Part shown: in pieces, positions 8,599 to 17,727 of the stretch
Layout of the letters: each line of letters starts with the position of its first letter
How positions within the stretch are numbered: the first letter of the stretch is position 1
Assembly: GCF_003236295.1 (NCBI RefSeq)
Contig: NZ_POTW01000019.1
Span: 22,819-86,818 of the forward strand
Direction of reading: 5' to 3'
Length of the DNA: 64,000 nucleotides
From: Jiangella anatolica
GTDB lineage: Bacteria > Actinomycetota > Actinomycetes > Jiangellales > Jiangellaceae
Notes under the pieces: generated by a model
What the model was told of the DNA's origin: nothing
Databases searched by the model: none
The model's input: the letters and a program-made list of their open reading frames with translations, nothing else
Translations under genes and position numbers: made by a program

Positions 8599-9315
8599 TC
8601 ACTCGTCGCCGGCCAGCGTGAGTACGCGCAGCCGCTGGCCGGCGTACCAGGTGGCGCCAACGATCACGACGGCCAGCAGCACCCCGGCGACCGCCAGCCG
8701 CACGTCGGACGACACGATGTCGCGGGTGGCGATCGCCTCGGTCAGCGACAGCGACCACTGCTGCACGCTCAGCGTCCGCGCACCGGGGACGAACGAGCCG
8801 AGCAGGCCCTCCCAGATCAACGCGTACGCCAGCCCGTACACGACCGCGTGCCGGGTGACGACGGCCAGCAGCAGGAAGATCGCGCTGTAGGCCAGCGACG
8901 CCACCAGCGCGGCGGCGCCGAAGCCGAGCGCGATGCGCCCCGTCGTCCCGGACATCACCAGCCCGGCCACGAACGTCGGCACCGCGGCGAACAGCACGGT
9001 CCCTGCGGCGGCGACGACCAGCTTGCTCATGATGATCTTCGGGCGCGAGATCGGCTTGGACAGCAGGTAGACGATCGACCCGTCGTCGATCTCCGGCCCG
9101 ATGACGCCGGTGCCGACGATCAGCCCGAACAACGGCACCAGCGCGGCCACCGCGACCGCGCCGAGGAAGTCCGCGGTGACCTGGTGGTCCACCCCGACAG
9201 CGATCCGCAGCAGCACGGCCATCGAGAGCAGCAGCACCGACATCAGCAACAACAGCCAGGCGCGCCGGCCCCCGAGCAACGCCCGGTAGGTCAACCGGAC
9301 AACGGTCCCGTTCAT
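8599..9315 (-). CDS. ABC-2 type transporter permease
   Basis: A 238-residue integral membrane protein with about six hydrophobic segments (residues about 18-38, 48-68, 100-120, 133-160, 170-185 and 212-228). It has the ABC-2/NosY-like feature DGSIVYLLSKPISRPKIIMSK between TM2 and TM3. It is the last gene of a four-gene operon and starts 10 bp after the partner ATPase. The substrate is unknown. Such systems often export lipids, peptides or antibiotics. Confidence 0.85.
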   Translation of the reverse strand: MNGTVVRLTYRALLGGRRAWLLLLMSVLLLSMAVLLRIAVGVDHQVTADFLGAVAVAALVPLFGLIVGTGVIGPEIDDGSIVYLLSKPISRPKIIMSKLVVAAAGTVLFAAVPTFVAGLVMSGTTGRIALGFGAAALVASLAYSAIFLLLAVVTRHAVVYGLAYALIWEGLLGSFVPGARTLSVQQWSLSLTEAIATRDIVSSDVRLAVAGVLLAVVIVGATWYAGQRLRVLTLAGDE

Positions 9316-9325
9316 GTCGGTACCC

Positions 9326-10237
9326 CTAACTCTTCACCAGATAGGAGAAGACGCTCTCGAGCGACTCGTCGGTCGGTGAGACCTCGTAGAGCCGGATCCC
9401 CGCGTCGCGGGCGACGCGCGGCAGCAGCTCGGTGAACCGCAGGAACGACACGGCCTCGACGCTCAGCACGCCGTCGACCAGCTGGACGCCCGCGGTGGAG
9501 CCGTCGGCGATCAGCGCGGACGCCAAGCCGCGGTCGTCGGACGAGCGCAGGACGTACTGGTGCGGCCGGTCGGTCATCAGCCGGCGGATCTCGCGGTAGT
9601 CGCCGGAGGCGGCGTGCCGGCCGGCCACCATGACCTCGATCTGCTGCGCCAGCTGCTCGACCTCTTCGAGGATGTGCGAGCTGAACAGCACCGTGCGGCC
9701 CTCGGCGCCCATCTGCCGCAGCAGGTCCATCAGGTGCAGCCGCTGCCGCGGGTCCATGCCGTTGAACGGCTCGTCCAGCAGCAGCACGGACGGGTCGTGG
9801 ACCAGCGCCGACGCCATCTTGACCCGCTGCTTCATGCCCTTGGAGTACTCACCGACGCGGCGGGACTGGGCGAACTCCATCTCGACGGTGGCCAGGGCGC
9901 GCTTGGCGGCGGCGCCGGGGTCGGCCAGGCCGTGCAGCTCCGCGTTGGCCAGCACGAACTGCCAGCCGGTGAGGAAGTCGTAGGCCGCCTCGCGCTCGGG
10001 CACCAGCCCGATCGTCCGGTACACCTCGGGGTTCTTCCAGACGGCGCCGCCGTCGAGCGTGACGGTGCCGGCCGACGGCGCCAGGAAGCCGGCCAGCATG
10101 CCGATCAGCGTCGACTTGCCGGCGCCGTTCGGGCCGAGGAGGCCGGTGATGCCGGGGCCGATGGTCATCGTGACGTCGTTGACGGCCACGACGTTGCCGT
10201 ACCAGCGCGAGACCGTGTCGACGGAGAGGACGCTCAT
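9326..10237 (-). CDS. ABC transporter ATP-binding protein
   Basis: A 303-residue nucleotide-binding subunit. It has Walker A GPNGAGKST (about residue 37), Q-loop region LVPEREAAYDFL, signature YSKGMKQR (about 137), Walker B VLLLDEPF and the switch His in SSHILEEV. A C-terminal extension of about 80 residues is typical of CcmA/NatA-like exporters. Its ATG overlaps the stop of the upstream permease by four bases. It pairs with permeases on both sides. Confidence 0.92.
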   Translation of the reverse strand: MSVLSVDTVSRWYGNVVAVNDVTMTIGPGITGLLGPNGAGKSTLIGMLAGFLAPSAGTVTLDGGAVWKNPEVYRTIGLVPEREAAYDFLTGWQFVLANAELHGLADPGAAAKRALATVEMEFAQSRRVGEYSKGMKQRVKMASALVHDPSVLLLDEPFNGMDPRQRLHLMDLLRQMGAEGRTVLFSSHILEEVEQLAQQIEVMVAGRHAASGDYREIRRLMTDRPHQYVLRSSDDRGLASALIADGSTAGVQLVDGVLSVEAVSFLRFTELLPRVARDAGIRLYEVSPTDESLESVFSYLVKS

Positions 10238-11127
10238 GCCGAGACCTTCCGGTAGCGCAGGTTGAGCAGGGCCCAGCAGGCGCCGATGACGGCGAACGTC
10301 ACCAGCACGTACACCACGCCGCCGGCGGCGCCTGGCGGTGGCGCGACCGCCGACGACGACGCGTCGAGCACCCAGGTCTGGAACCCGTCGGCCAGCGTGA
10401 TCGGCGACAGCAGCCCCAGCCAGCCGGCGAGGTCGATGTCCTCCACCTCGTAGCGGATGATCCCTTGCAGCGCGCTGACGGCGGCGAAGCTCAGCGCGAA
10501 GACCGTGATGATCGCCGCGACGCCGAACCCGCGGCGCGCGGTCAGCGACGCGATGAGCAACCCGACGCCGGCGAACACGACCGAGAACACCACCGCGCCG
10601 AGCAGCGCCAGCAGCAGGTCACTGGTCTGCTCCCAGGCCGGCAGCTCGGCCAGCAGCGCGCCGACGTACATGATCAGCAGCGGCGCCGCGATCAGCATGA
10701 GCAGCGCCGTCGAGAGCGCGGCGAACTTCGCCAGCACGTAGTCCGTGCGCTCCATCGGCCGGGAGAAGTACAGCGGGACGGTCTTGAACCGCAGGTCGCG
10801 CGAGAGCGACGCCGGCGCCTGGGCAGCTACGAAGATCGTCAGGATGCCCTGAGTGACGACGACGTAGCGCGAGTACGGCAGCGGCAGCTCGGCGGTGATG
10901 GTGGACGTGACGTTCGCGATGACCGCGATGATGAACGCCGGCAGGCACATGACGCCGAGCAGCAGCATCGGCAGCACCTTCGCCTTGGCCGACCGGCCCA
11001 GTCCGTAGGCGCCGCGCAGGCTGTGCGCGTACAGCGCCCGCGCGACCCGGGCGCGGCCGAGGCGGGCGCCGTCGTACTTGCGGTAGCCGATGTCGTGGAT
11101 GACGCCCGACGGGGTCTGCTCAGTCAT
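10234..11127 (-). CDS. ABC-2 type transporter permease
   Basis: A 297-residue membrane protein with six or more predicted TM segments after a cytoplasmic N terminus (IHDIGYRKYDGARLGR). It has a conserved PLYFSRPMERTDYVLAKF segment that contacts the ATPase. It overlaps the upstream ATPase by eight bases and the downstream ATPase by four, which shows tight translational coupling. Substrate unknown. Confidence 0.87.
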   Translation of the reverse strand: MTEQTPSGVIHDIGYRKYDGARLGRARVARALYAHSLRGAYGLGRSAKAKVLPMLLLGVMCLPAFIIAVIANVTSTITAELPLPYSRYVVVTQGILTIFVAAQAPASLSRDLRFKTVPLYFSRPMERTDYVLAKFAALSTALLMLIAAPLLIMYVGALLAELPAWEQTSDLLLALLGAVVFSVVFAGVGLLIASLTARRGFGVAAIITVFALSFAAVSALQGIIRYEVEDIDLAGWLGLLSPITLADGFQTWVLDASSSAVAPPPGAAGGVVYVLVTFAVIGACWALLNLRYRKVSA

Positions 11128-12028
11128 CGGCCGGCTCCGCTCCGAAGATCTCCGAGATGTGGTGCCGGCGCTGCTCGAGCCGGATCAGGCCGACGCCGTG
11201 CGCGGCGACGGCGTCGCGGACGACGTCGTAGATCGCCTCGTCGTCCAGCGAGAGCACCAGCTGGGCGCCGTCGCGCTTCACCGTCAGGCCCTGCTCGGCC
11301 AGCGTGGCGGCGACGGCGTCGGTCTCGGCCGTCAGCTCGACCACCAGGAACTGGCTGGTGCGGGTGAACTCCGAGGTCGACGACGAGCGCAGCAGCCGGC
11401 CCGCGTCGATGACGACGACGTGGTCGGCGATGCGCTCTAGCTCGCCGAGCAGGTGCGACGTGACGAGGACGGTGATGCCGAACTCGGCCCAGATGCGCCG
11501 GATCAGCGCCAGCATGTCGTCGCGGCCGACCGGGTCAAGGCCGTTCGTCGGCTCGTCCAGCATGACGATCTCGGGGTCGTGGACCAGCGCCTGGGCCAGC
11601 TTGACCCGCTGCTTCATGCCGGTGGAGTAGCCGCCGATGGGCCGGTACCGCTCCTCGTAGAGGCCGACGTGGCGCAGCGTGTCGGCGGTCCGCTCGCGGG
11701 CGGCGTCGGCCGGCAGCCCGGACATGCGGGCCATGTGCACGACGAACTCCGTCGCCGACACGTCGGCGGGCAGGCAGTCGTGCTCGGGCATGTAACCGAC
11801 CCGCTCGCGGATCTTCGGGCCGTCCTTGACGACGTCGAGACCGAACACGCTGGCCCGTCCGGACGTCGCCGGCGAGAGCCCGAGCAGGATCTTGATCAGC
11901 GTCGACTTGCCCGCGCCGTTGGCGCCGACGAGGCCGACGACGCCCGGCTCGACGTCGATCGTCAGCTGGTCGAGCGCGGTGGTCGCCGGGAAGCGTTTCG
12001 TCAGCTCCTCGGTCTGGATGACTGGCAC
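11120..12028 (-). CDS. ABC transporter ATP-binding protein (first gene of the ABC operon)
   Basis: A 302-residue ATPase. It has Walker A GANGAGKST (about residue 37), signature YSTGMKQR, Walker B IVMLDEPTNGLDP and SHLLGELERI. The frame is open far upstream, but homology begins at VIQTEELTKRF, so the GTG at 12028 is chosen. The ribosome site is weak. Two different ATPases and two permeases in one operon suggest a heteromeric ABC exporter or two cooperating exporters. Confidence 0.9.
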   Translation of the reverse strand: MPVIQTEELTKRFPATTALDQLTIDVEPGVVGLVGANGAGKSTLIKILLGLSPATSGRASVFGLDVVKDGPKIRERVGYMPEHDCLPADVSATEFVVHMARMSGLPADAARERTADTLRHVGLYEERYRPIGGYSTGMKQRVKLAQALVHDPEIVMLDEPTNGLDPVGRDDMLALIRRIWAEFGITVLVTSHLLGELERIADHVVVIDAGRLLRSSSTSEFTRTSQFLVVELTAETDAVAATLAEQGLTVKRDGAQLVLSLDDEAIYDVVRDAVAAHGVGLIRLEQRRHHISEIFGAEPADD

Positions 12029-12132
12029 GGCTCGACGGTACCGCCGCGGCGCGACACAGCGCGTCCGGCCGAGGGACGACACGCGGCGTCGTCCCCGAGC
12101 ACGACCACCCCGGAGTCCGTGGCGCGGGCGAA

Positions 12133-12152
12133 CCCTGAGAATGATCTCAGGG
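12133..12152 (-). terminator. hairpin after the FAD-disulfide reductase gene
   Basis: A perfect 8-bp stem, CCCTGAGA / TCTCAGGG, with an ATGA loop lies eight bases past the reductase stop on the minus strand. No long T-tract follows, which is common in high-GC terminators. Confidence 0.5.
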
Positions 12153-12159
12153 TCGGGCG

Positions 12160-13524
12160 TCAGAGCCGGTCGGCGGCCTTCCGGGCGGCGATCTGCACCG
12201 GGTCCCACACCGACGAGAACGGCGGCGCGTAGGCGAGGTCGGTCATGGCGAGCTCGCCGACGGTCAGTTCGCTCCACAGCGCCATCGCGCACACGTCGAT
12301 CCGCTTGGCCGAGCCGTCCCGGCCGACGATCTGCGCGCCGAGCAGCCGGCCGGACGGGCGCTGCGCGACCATCTTGACGGTGATCGGCTCCGCCCCCGGA
12401 TAGTAGCCGGACCGGGTGGTCGACTCGATCGTGACCGCGACGTGGTCCAGCCCGGCCGCGACGGCGTCGCCCTCGGTCAGCCCGGTGCGGGCCAGCTCGA
12501 GGTTGCACACCTTCGTCAGCGCGGTGCCGACGATGCCGGGGAACCGGGCCGAGCCGCCGCCGAGGTTCGTCCCCAGCACTCGGCCCTGCTTGTTCGCGTG
12601 CGTGCCGAGCGGGACGTGCACCCAGTCGCGCCGGACCCGGTCCCACGTCTCGACGCAGTCGCCGGCCGACCACACGCCGTCGACGACCCGCTGCGTGTCG
12701 TCGGTGCGCAGCCCGCCGGACGGGCCCAGCGGCAGCCCGGCGGCCCGGGCCAGGTCGGTGGCCGGCCGCACGCCGGTCCCGAGCACGACGACGTCGGCGG
12801 GGTAGGTGCCGGCGTCGGTGGCGACGGCGGTCACGGCGCCGTCCGGGCCGGTCTCGAACGCCGTCACCGAGGCCGAGGTCACGACGTCGATGCCCATGCG
12901 CTCCATCGCGGCGTGCACCTGGGTGCCGAGGTCCGGGTCGAGCGTGTTCATCGGCTCCGGGCCGCGGTCGACGACGGTGACCGTGAGGCCGCGGCGGACC
13001 ATCGCCTCGGCCATCTCCAGGCCGATGTACCCGGCGCCGACGACGACGGCGCGCTGCCGCGGCGTGGCCAGGTGGCGCAGCACCGCGCCGCCGTCGTCGA
13101 GCGTCTGCACGCCGTAGATGCCGGCGGCGTCGGCGCCCGGGACGTCGGGGCGGACCGGGGTCGCGCCGGTGGCGATGATCAGCTGGTCGTAGCCGAGCCG
13201 CTCACGCCGCCCGGCCGCGTGGTCGACCACCTCGACCCAGCCGGCGTCGGTGTCGAGCTCGACCGCCTCGGTGACCATGCGGACGTCGATGCCGTTGGCG
13301 CGGTGCTGCTCCGGCGTGCGGGCCACCAGCGCGGCGGCCGAGGCGACGTCACCGGCGATCCAGTACGGGATGCCGCACGCGGAGTACGACGTCCAGTGCC
13401 CGCGGTCGACGGCGATCACGTCGAGGTCGCGGCCGGCCGCCTTCGCCGTCCGCAGCGCCTGCGACGCCGCGCTCATGCCGCCGGCGTCCGCCCCGATCAC
13501 CAGTACGCGCTCAGCCATCGGCAC
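12160..13524 (-). CDS. FAD-dependent pyridine nucleotide-disulfide oxidoreductase (CoA-disulfide reductase / NADH oxidase family)
   Basis: A 454-residue flavoprotein. The N-terminal FAD site is VLVIGADAGGMSAA. SACGIPYWI carries the single redox cysteine (about residue 50) of the CoA-disulfide reductase/NADH oxidase class. A second Rossmann site, VVVGAGYIGLEMAEA, binds NAD(P)H near residue 165. VWSAGDCVE is the second FAD contact. A C-terminal dimerisation domain follows. It probably reduces a low-molecular-weight disulfide or uses oxygen or peroxide as acceptor. The gene overlaps the end of the TrmH-family gene by 14 bases, or eight if MAERVL at 13518 is the start. Confidence 0.87.
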   Translation of the reverse strand: MPMAERVLVIGADAGGMSAASQALRTAKAAGRDLDVIAVDRGHWTSYSACGIPYWIAGDVASAAALVARTPEQHRANGIDVRMVTEAVELDTDAGWVEVVDHAAGRRERLGYDQLIIATGATPVRPDVPGADAAGIYGVQTLDDGGAVLRHLATPRQRAVVVGAGYIGLEMAEAMVRRGLTVTVVDRGPEPMNTLDPDLGTQVHAAMERMGIDVVTSASVTAFETGPDGAVTAVATDAGTYPADVVVLGTGVRPATDLARAAGLPLGPSGGLRTDDTQRVVDGVWSAGDCVETWDRVRRDWVHVPLGTHANKQGRVLGTNLGGGSARFPGIVGTALTKVCNLELARTGLTEGDAVAAGLDHVAVTIESTTRSGYYPGAEPITVKMVAQRPSGRLLGAQIVGRDGSAKRIDVCAMALWSELTVGELAMTDLAYAPPFSSVWDPVQIAARKAADRL

Positions 13525-14149
13525 CTCCGGGCACGACGTGCCGGCGGATCCAGGCGTGCATGGCGATGGCCGCGGCCGCGCCGGCGTTGATGGAACGGGT
13601 GGAGCCGAACTGCGCGATCGACAGGACGGCGCTGACGTGCTCGCGGGCGGCCTCGGACAGGCCGGGCCCCTCCTGCCCGAACAGCAGGACGCACGCGCGG
13701 GGCAGGTCGTAGGTCTCCAGCGCGACGGCGCCGGGCAGGTTGTCGATGCCCAGCACCGGCAGGTCCTCCTCCTTGGCCCAGGCGGCGAGCGCGGCGAGGT
13801 CGGAGTGGTGCCGGACGTGCTGGTAGCGGTCGGTGACCATGGCGCCGCGACGGTTCCAGCGGCGCCGCCCGACGATGTGCACCTCGGCGGCGAGGAACGC
13901 GTTCGCCGTCCGCACGACCGAGCCGATGTTGAAGTCGTGCTGCCAGTTCTCGATGGCGACGTGGAACGGGTGCCGGCGCCGGTCGAGGTCGGCGACGATC
14001 GCGTCGTTGCTCCAGTACCGGTAGCCGTCGACGACGTTGCGGCGGTCGCCGTGGGCGAGCAGGTCGGCGTCGTAGCGCGGGTCGTCCGGCCAGGGTCCCG
14101 GCCACGGGCCGACGCCGGGCTGCGCCGTCGCGGCCGTCTCCTCGCTCAC
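13511..14149 (-). CDS. TrmH/SpoU-family RNA 2'-O-methyltransferase
   Basis: A 212-residue SPOUT methyltransferase. All three knot motifs are present: FNIGSVVRTANAF (motif 1), LLFGQEGPGLSE (motif 2) and RSINAGAAAAIAMH (motif 3). It would transfer a methyl group from SAM to a ribose in tRNA or rRNA. The target nucleotide is unknown. The frame is open upstream, but the GTG at 14149 starts just before the family-like region. It is followed immediately by the oxidoreductase. Confidence 0.87.
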   Translation of the reverse strand: MSEETAATAQPGVGPWPGPWPDDPRYDADLLAHGDRRNVVDGYRYWSNDAIVADLDRRRHPFHVAIENWQHDFNIGSVVRTANAFLAAEVHIVGRRRWNRRGAMVTDRYQHVRHHSDLAALAAWAKEEDLPVLGIDNLPGAVALETYDLPRACVLLFGQEGPGLSEAAREHVSAVLSIAQFGSTRSINAGAAAAIAMHAWIRRHVVPGGADG

Positions 14150-14184
14150 GTCACCACCGTAGTTGGTGCCGGGTGCCGGCCGGG

Positions 14185-14823
14185 TCAGCCCCGCGCGGCG
14201 CGCAGTTTCTCCAGCGCCGTCACCGTCAGCGCGTCGAGGTCGAACGTCCGCGACTCGGGCGTCACCGCCACGAACATGCCCTCGGCGCCGTCGATCAGGT
14301 AGACGGCGTGGTTCAGCATGTCCGGGGCGCCGGCCGCGCTCGTCGTGCTGTCGAGCGCGATCACGTGGTCGGCGTCGACCGGCGGCCCGCCCGTGACCTC
14401 GGTCGTGATCGTCAGGTCGACCTTCTCGCCGGCCATCTCGCCGCGGACGGTGACCTCGGCGCAGCGGCGGTAGTAGTCCTCGATGGCGGTGAGGTCGTCG
14501 ACGGACGCGCCGGTGTAGACGGCCTGCACGAAGACGTCCTCGCCGGAGACCGCGGTGACGCCCGCGGACTCGACGTCGTCGCGGTGCAGCGGATCGGCGG
14601 GGTCCTCGGCACACTCGGCCGGCTCGTAGCTGACGTTCTCGAGCAGCCGCGCCATGCTCTTGATGGTCCCCGTCAGCTCGATCGCGTCGAGCGGCAACAG
14701 GTCGACGTCCTCGGGGAGGTCGTCGGCGGTGAGCAGCGCCGCCTCCAGGTCGACGCCGTCGTCGCCGCCGCAGCCGGTGAGCAGCGCCGCGGCGACCAGC
14801 GTGGTCAAGGCCGTCTTGCGCAT
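14185..14823 (-). CDS. secreted lipoprotein, paralogue of the next gene upstream
   Basis: A 212-residue lipoprotein. The signal peptide ends in LLTGC (Cys at about residue 18). The mature domain starts LEAALLTADDLPED and includes YEPAECAEDPADPLHRD and YYRRCAEVTV. These two cysteines may form a disulfide. It is clearly paralogous to 14913-15644 in length, cysteine spacing and the C-terminal FDLDAL..ALEKL motif. The fold resembles PknH-type extracellular sensor domains, but this is a weak impression. It probably sits on the outer face of the membrane. Function unknown. Confidence 0.75.
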   Translation of the reverse strand: MRKTALTTLVAAALLTGCGGDDGVDLEAALLTADDLPEDVDLLPLDAIELTGTIKSMARLLENVSYEPAECAEDPADPLHRDDVESAGVTAVSGEDVFVQAVYTGASVDDLTAIEDYYRRCAEVTVRGEMAGEKVDLTITTEVTGGPPVDADHVIALDSTTSAAGAPDMLNHAVYLIDGAEGMFVAVTPESRTFDLDALTVTALEKLRAARG

Positions 14824-14912
14824 GATGGCCGGCTCCTCGTTGACCGGGTGGGTCGGCCAATCTACCGGTCGCGCCGGACCGCCCGCTCGGCGGCCCGGCG
14901 CGACCCGGTACG

Positions 14913-15644
14913 TCAGCCCTGCGCCTTGAGCTTCTCCAGCGCCGCGGCGGCCAGGGCGTCCAGGTCGAACGTCGTCGACTCCGGGTTGCCGGCCACGTAC
15001 ACGCCGCGGTCGCCGTCGATCATGTAGATGACCCGCGTCGGCACACCCGGCATGGCCGCCGACTCGGTGACCGTCTCGACCGCGATGACCTCGTCCGCGT
15101 CCACGTCCGGCGCGTCGACGGTGCTGGTGCGGACGGTCATGTCCAGCGGCTGACCGGCCGCCTCGCCGCTGATGGTGATCTCGCCGCAGCGGTCGTAGTA
15201 CTCCTGGACGCTCGCGACGTCGTCGGCGCTCGCGTTCGTGTAGACGGCGTTGACCAGGACGTCGGTGCCGGAGGTCGCGGTCATGCCGGCCGCGTCGGCG
15301 CCGTCCTTCTGCAGCGGGTTGGAGTCGTAGGCCTGGCAGTCGGCCGGCTCGTAGGTGACGCCCTCCATGAGCTGGGCCATGCTCTCGCCGGCGCTGCTGA
15401 GCTGCGCGACGTCGAACGCGGACACGGTCGCGCCCTCGGGCAGGTCCTCGGCCGTCAGCAGCGCACCCTGCAGGCCGGCGGCGCCTTCGCCGTCGCCCTC
15501 GCCTTCGCCGGCCGCCGCCGTCTCGGCGGCGGCGGCGGTCTCCTCGCTGCCGGTCGTCGCGTCGTCGCCGGAGTCGTCGTCGCCACCACAGGCGGCGAGG
15601 AACAGGGTGGCGGCCAGCAGTGCGGAAATTCCGAGCTTTCGCAT
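14913..15644 (-). CDS. secreted lipoprotein, paralogue of 14185-14823
   Basis: A 243-residue lipoprotein with signal peptide MRKLGISALLAATLFLAAC (lipid-modified Cys at residue 19), an acidic Gly/Glu-rich linker up to about residue 58 and a folded domain. That domain shares LLTAEDLPEG, YEPADCQAYDSNPLQKDGA, YYDRCGE and FDLDALAAAALEKLKAQG with its neighbour. The chosen ATG (15644) starts the signal peptide. The two genes are about 90 bp apart and probably arose by tandem duplication. No enzymatic motif is seen. Confidence 0.75.
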   Translation of the reverse strand: MRKLGISALLAATLFLAACGGDDDSGDDATTGSEETAAAAETAAAGEGEGDGEGAAGLQGALLTAEDLPEGATVSAFDVAQLSSAGESMAQLMEGVTYEPADCQAYDSNPLQKDGADAAGMTATSGTDVLVNAVYTNASADDVASVQEYYDRCGEITISGEAAGQPLDMTVRTSTVDAPDVDADEVIAVETVTESAAMPGVPTRVIYMIDGDRGVYVAGNPESTTFDLDALAAAALEKLKAQG

Positions 15645-15799
15645 CGTTTGTCTGATTCCTTGACAGAAGGGTATGCGTGTTGTCACGCAGGGGAACGGCG
15701 GCAAATGTACCGAGTCGTGGGCGCGGGTGTGGGCGGGTCCGGAGATTCGCGCCGGACGGACGATGCAGCGGATCGGCCGCCTCGCCACGTCTCAGGGAC

Positions 15800-16285
15800 A
15801 TGGGCGTGGACTTCCACGAGTACGTGGTCACCCGGCGGCAGCCGCTGCTGCGCCTCGCGTACCTGCTGACCGGCGACGCCCACCTCGCCGAGGACGTCGT
15901 CCAGACGGCGTTGCTGCGGGCGTTCCGGCAGTGGCGGCGGGTCAGCCGGGCCGACCAGCCCGACGCCTACGTGCGTCGCATGGTCGTCAACGCCTACCTC
16001 GACGGCCGGCGGCGGCGCAGTTCCACCGAGGCGGCGACCGCGCCGGCCGACCTGCCCGCCGTCGCGCCCGGGCCCGACCACGGCGACGCGCACGCCGAGC
16101 GGACGGTCATGTGGACCGCGCTGGCGGGGCTGCCGCGCGTGCAGCGGGCGGTGCTGGTGCTGCGGTACTACGAGGACCTCGACGACGCCCGCATCGCCGA
16201 ACTGCTCGGCAGCACGCCCTCGACGGTCCGGTCGAACGCGTCCCGGGCCCTGGCGACGCTGCGGAAGGAGTGGACCCGTGTCTGA
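15800..16285 (+). CDS. RNA polymerase ECF sigma factor, SigE-like actinobacterial family
   Basis: A 161-residue sigma factor. Region 2 includes LRLAYLLTGDAHLAEDVVQTALLRAFRQW and PDAYVRRMVVNAYLD. Region 4 includes LPRVQRAVLVLRYYEDLDDARIAELLGSTPSTVRSNASRAL. This is the pattern of the SigE-family ECF factors of actinomycetes (MGVDFHEYV N terminus). ATG 15800 has CAGGGA just upstream. It overlaps the downstream membrane protein by eight bases, the usual pairing of an ECF factor with its regulator. Confidence 0.9.
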   Translation: MGVDFHEYVVTRRQPLLRLAYLLTGDAHLAEDVVQTALLRAFRQWRRVSRADQPDAYVRRMVVNAYLDGRRRRSSTEAATAPADLPAVAPGPDHGDAHAERTVMWTALAGLPRVQRAVLVLRYYEDLDDARIAELLGSTPSTVRSNASRALATLRKEWTRV

Positions 16286-17162
16286 CCTCGACCTGGAGAC
16301 CGCGCTGCGCGCCACCCTGTCCGAGCGCGCCGCGCACGCTCCGGGGGGCGACGACCTCGCCGACAGCGCGACGCGCGCCGGTGTGGCCCGACGGCGGCGG
16401 CGCCGCATCGCGGGAACGGCGGCGGTGCTCGCGATCGGCGCCGTGGCCGGGTTCGCCGGACGGGGGCTGGTCCCGGTCGCCGGCGACGCCGAGCCGCAAC
16501 CGGCGGACACCCCGCCGGTCGGCGACCTGGTCACCTGCGGAGAAACCTGGCCGGCGTTCGACCCGGTGCTGCTCACCGAGCGGCCGGCGCTCGACCCGGA
16601 GAGTGACCTCGGCGTCGCCGTCCGCACCACGGCGCGGCCGCCGGTCGCGGCCGGGTTGATCGACGGCTGGACGCTGGTCGACCAGGTGGGCTCGACGGCC
16701 TACCTCCTGATCTGGTTGGACCAGACCGCGACCGCCCGCAACATCGCGCCGAACAGCATCGTCGGGGCGACCTACGAGCAGGCCGCCGACGGCACCTGGT
16801 CGGTTCGAGGTACCGGTGAATGCCAGCCGGAGCGATACTTCGACGACGGACTCGACCCAGCCGATTGGCGGCTCCCGGGCGAGCAGCCGCCACCCGATGC
16901 CACGGCGGTGACGATCCTGGCCTACGAGATCGACTGCTCCAGCGGGCAGCCCGCCGACGGCCGGCTGGCCGACCCGATCGTCGAGTACCAGGACGACGCC
17001 GTCGTCATCACCATGCGCATCGAGCCACCCGAAGGCGAGCTCCTCACCTGCGTCGGCAACCCGGAGACACCCGTCACGGTCGAGTTGGACGAGCCGCTCG
17101 GCGACCGCGAACTGCGCAACGGCCTCTGGTACCCGGCTCGGCCGGTGCTGCCAGAGCCCTAG
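16278..17162 (+). CDS. single-pass membrane protein, putative partner of the ECF sigma factor
   Basis: A 294-residue protein with an N-terminal cytoplasmic segment of about 40 residues, a basic RRRRRR stop, a TM helix at about 43-62 and a large extracytoplasmic domain. It shows no zinc-binding anti-sigma (HxxxCxxC) motif. Its coupling with the sigma factor gene suggests an anti-sigma or accessory role, by inference only. The extracytoplasmic part has several Cys (TCGETW, GECQPE, IDCSS, LTCVGN). The stop overlaps the convergent pyrE end by four bases. Confidence 0.7.
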   Translation: MSDLDLETALRATLSERAAHAPGGDDLADSATRAGVARRRRRRIAGTAAVLAIGAVAGFAGRGLVPVAGDAEPQPADTPPVGDLVTCGETWPAFDPVLLTERPALDPESDLGVAVRTTARPPVAAGLIDGWTLVDQVGSTAYLLIWLDQTATARNIAPNSIVGATYEQAADGTWSVRGTGECQPERYFDDGLDPADWRLPGEQPPPDATAVTILAYEIDCSSGQPADGRLADPIVEYQDDAVVITMRIEPPEGELLTCVGNPETPVTVELDEPLGDRELRNGLWYPARPVLPEP

Positions 17163-17698
17163 AGACCCAGGTCGGACCACGAGTAGGCGGCCCGGTACTC
17201 CAGCCCGGCCGCCTCGATCCGCTCCCGCGACCCGGTGTCGCGGTCCACGATGACGGCGACGGCGACGACGTCGGCGCCGGCCTCACGCAGTGCCTCGACG
17301 GCGGTCAGCACGCTGCCGCCGGTGGTCGACGTGTCCTCGACGGCGAGCACGCGGCGCCCGGCGACGTCCGGGCCCTCGATCCGGCGGCGCAGCCCGTGCT
17401 GCTTGGCGTCCTTGCGGACGACGAACGCGTCGAGGGACTGCCCGGCGGTGTGGGCCGCGTGCAGCATCGACGTCGCAACCGGGTCGGCGCCGAGGGTGAG
17501 GCCGCCGGCGGCGTCGTAGGCGAGATCGGTGGTGAGCTCGCGCATCACGGTCCCGACGAGGGGCGCGGCGGCGCCGTCGAGGGTGATGCGGCGCAGGTCG
17601 ACGTAGTAGTCGGCCTCCTGGCCCGACGACAGCACGACCCGGCCGCGGACGACGGCCTTCTCGACGATGTGGCGACGCAGCTCATCCCAGGCACTCAC
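17159..17698 (-). CDS. pyrE: orotate phosphoribosyltransferase
   Basis: A 179-residue type I phosphoribosyltransferase that makes orotidine monophosphate from orotate and PRPP in pyrimidine synthesis. The PRPP-binding loop is VLAVEDTSTTGGSVLTAVEAL (about residues 113-133). The catalytic-loop region VRKDAKQHGLRRRIEG and the start YYVDLRRITLDG are typical of actinobacterial PyrE. The gene stands apart from other pyr genes. Confidence 0.93.
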   Translation of the reverse strand: MSAWDELRRHIVEKAVVRGRVVLSSGQEADYYVDLRRITLDGAAAPLVGTVMRELTTDLAYDAAGGLTLGADPVATSMLHAAHTAGQSLDAFVVRKDAKQHGLRRRIEGPDVAGRRVLAVEDTSTTGGSVLTAVEALREAGADVVAVAVIVDRDTGSRERIEAAGLEYRAAYSWSDLGL

Positions 17699-17727
17699 GA
17701 GGCACGAGCGTACGGCAGGCTGTCGGC

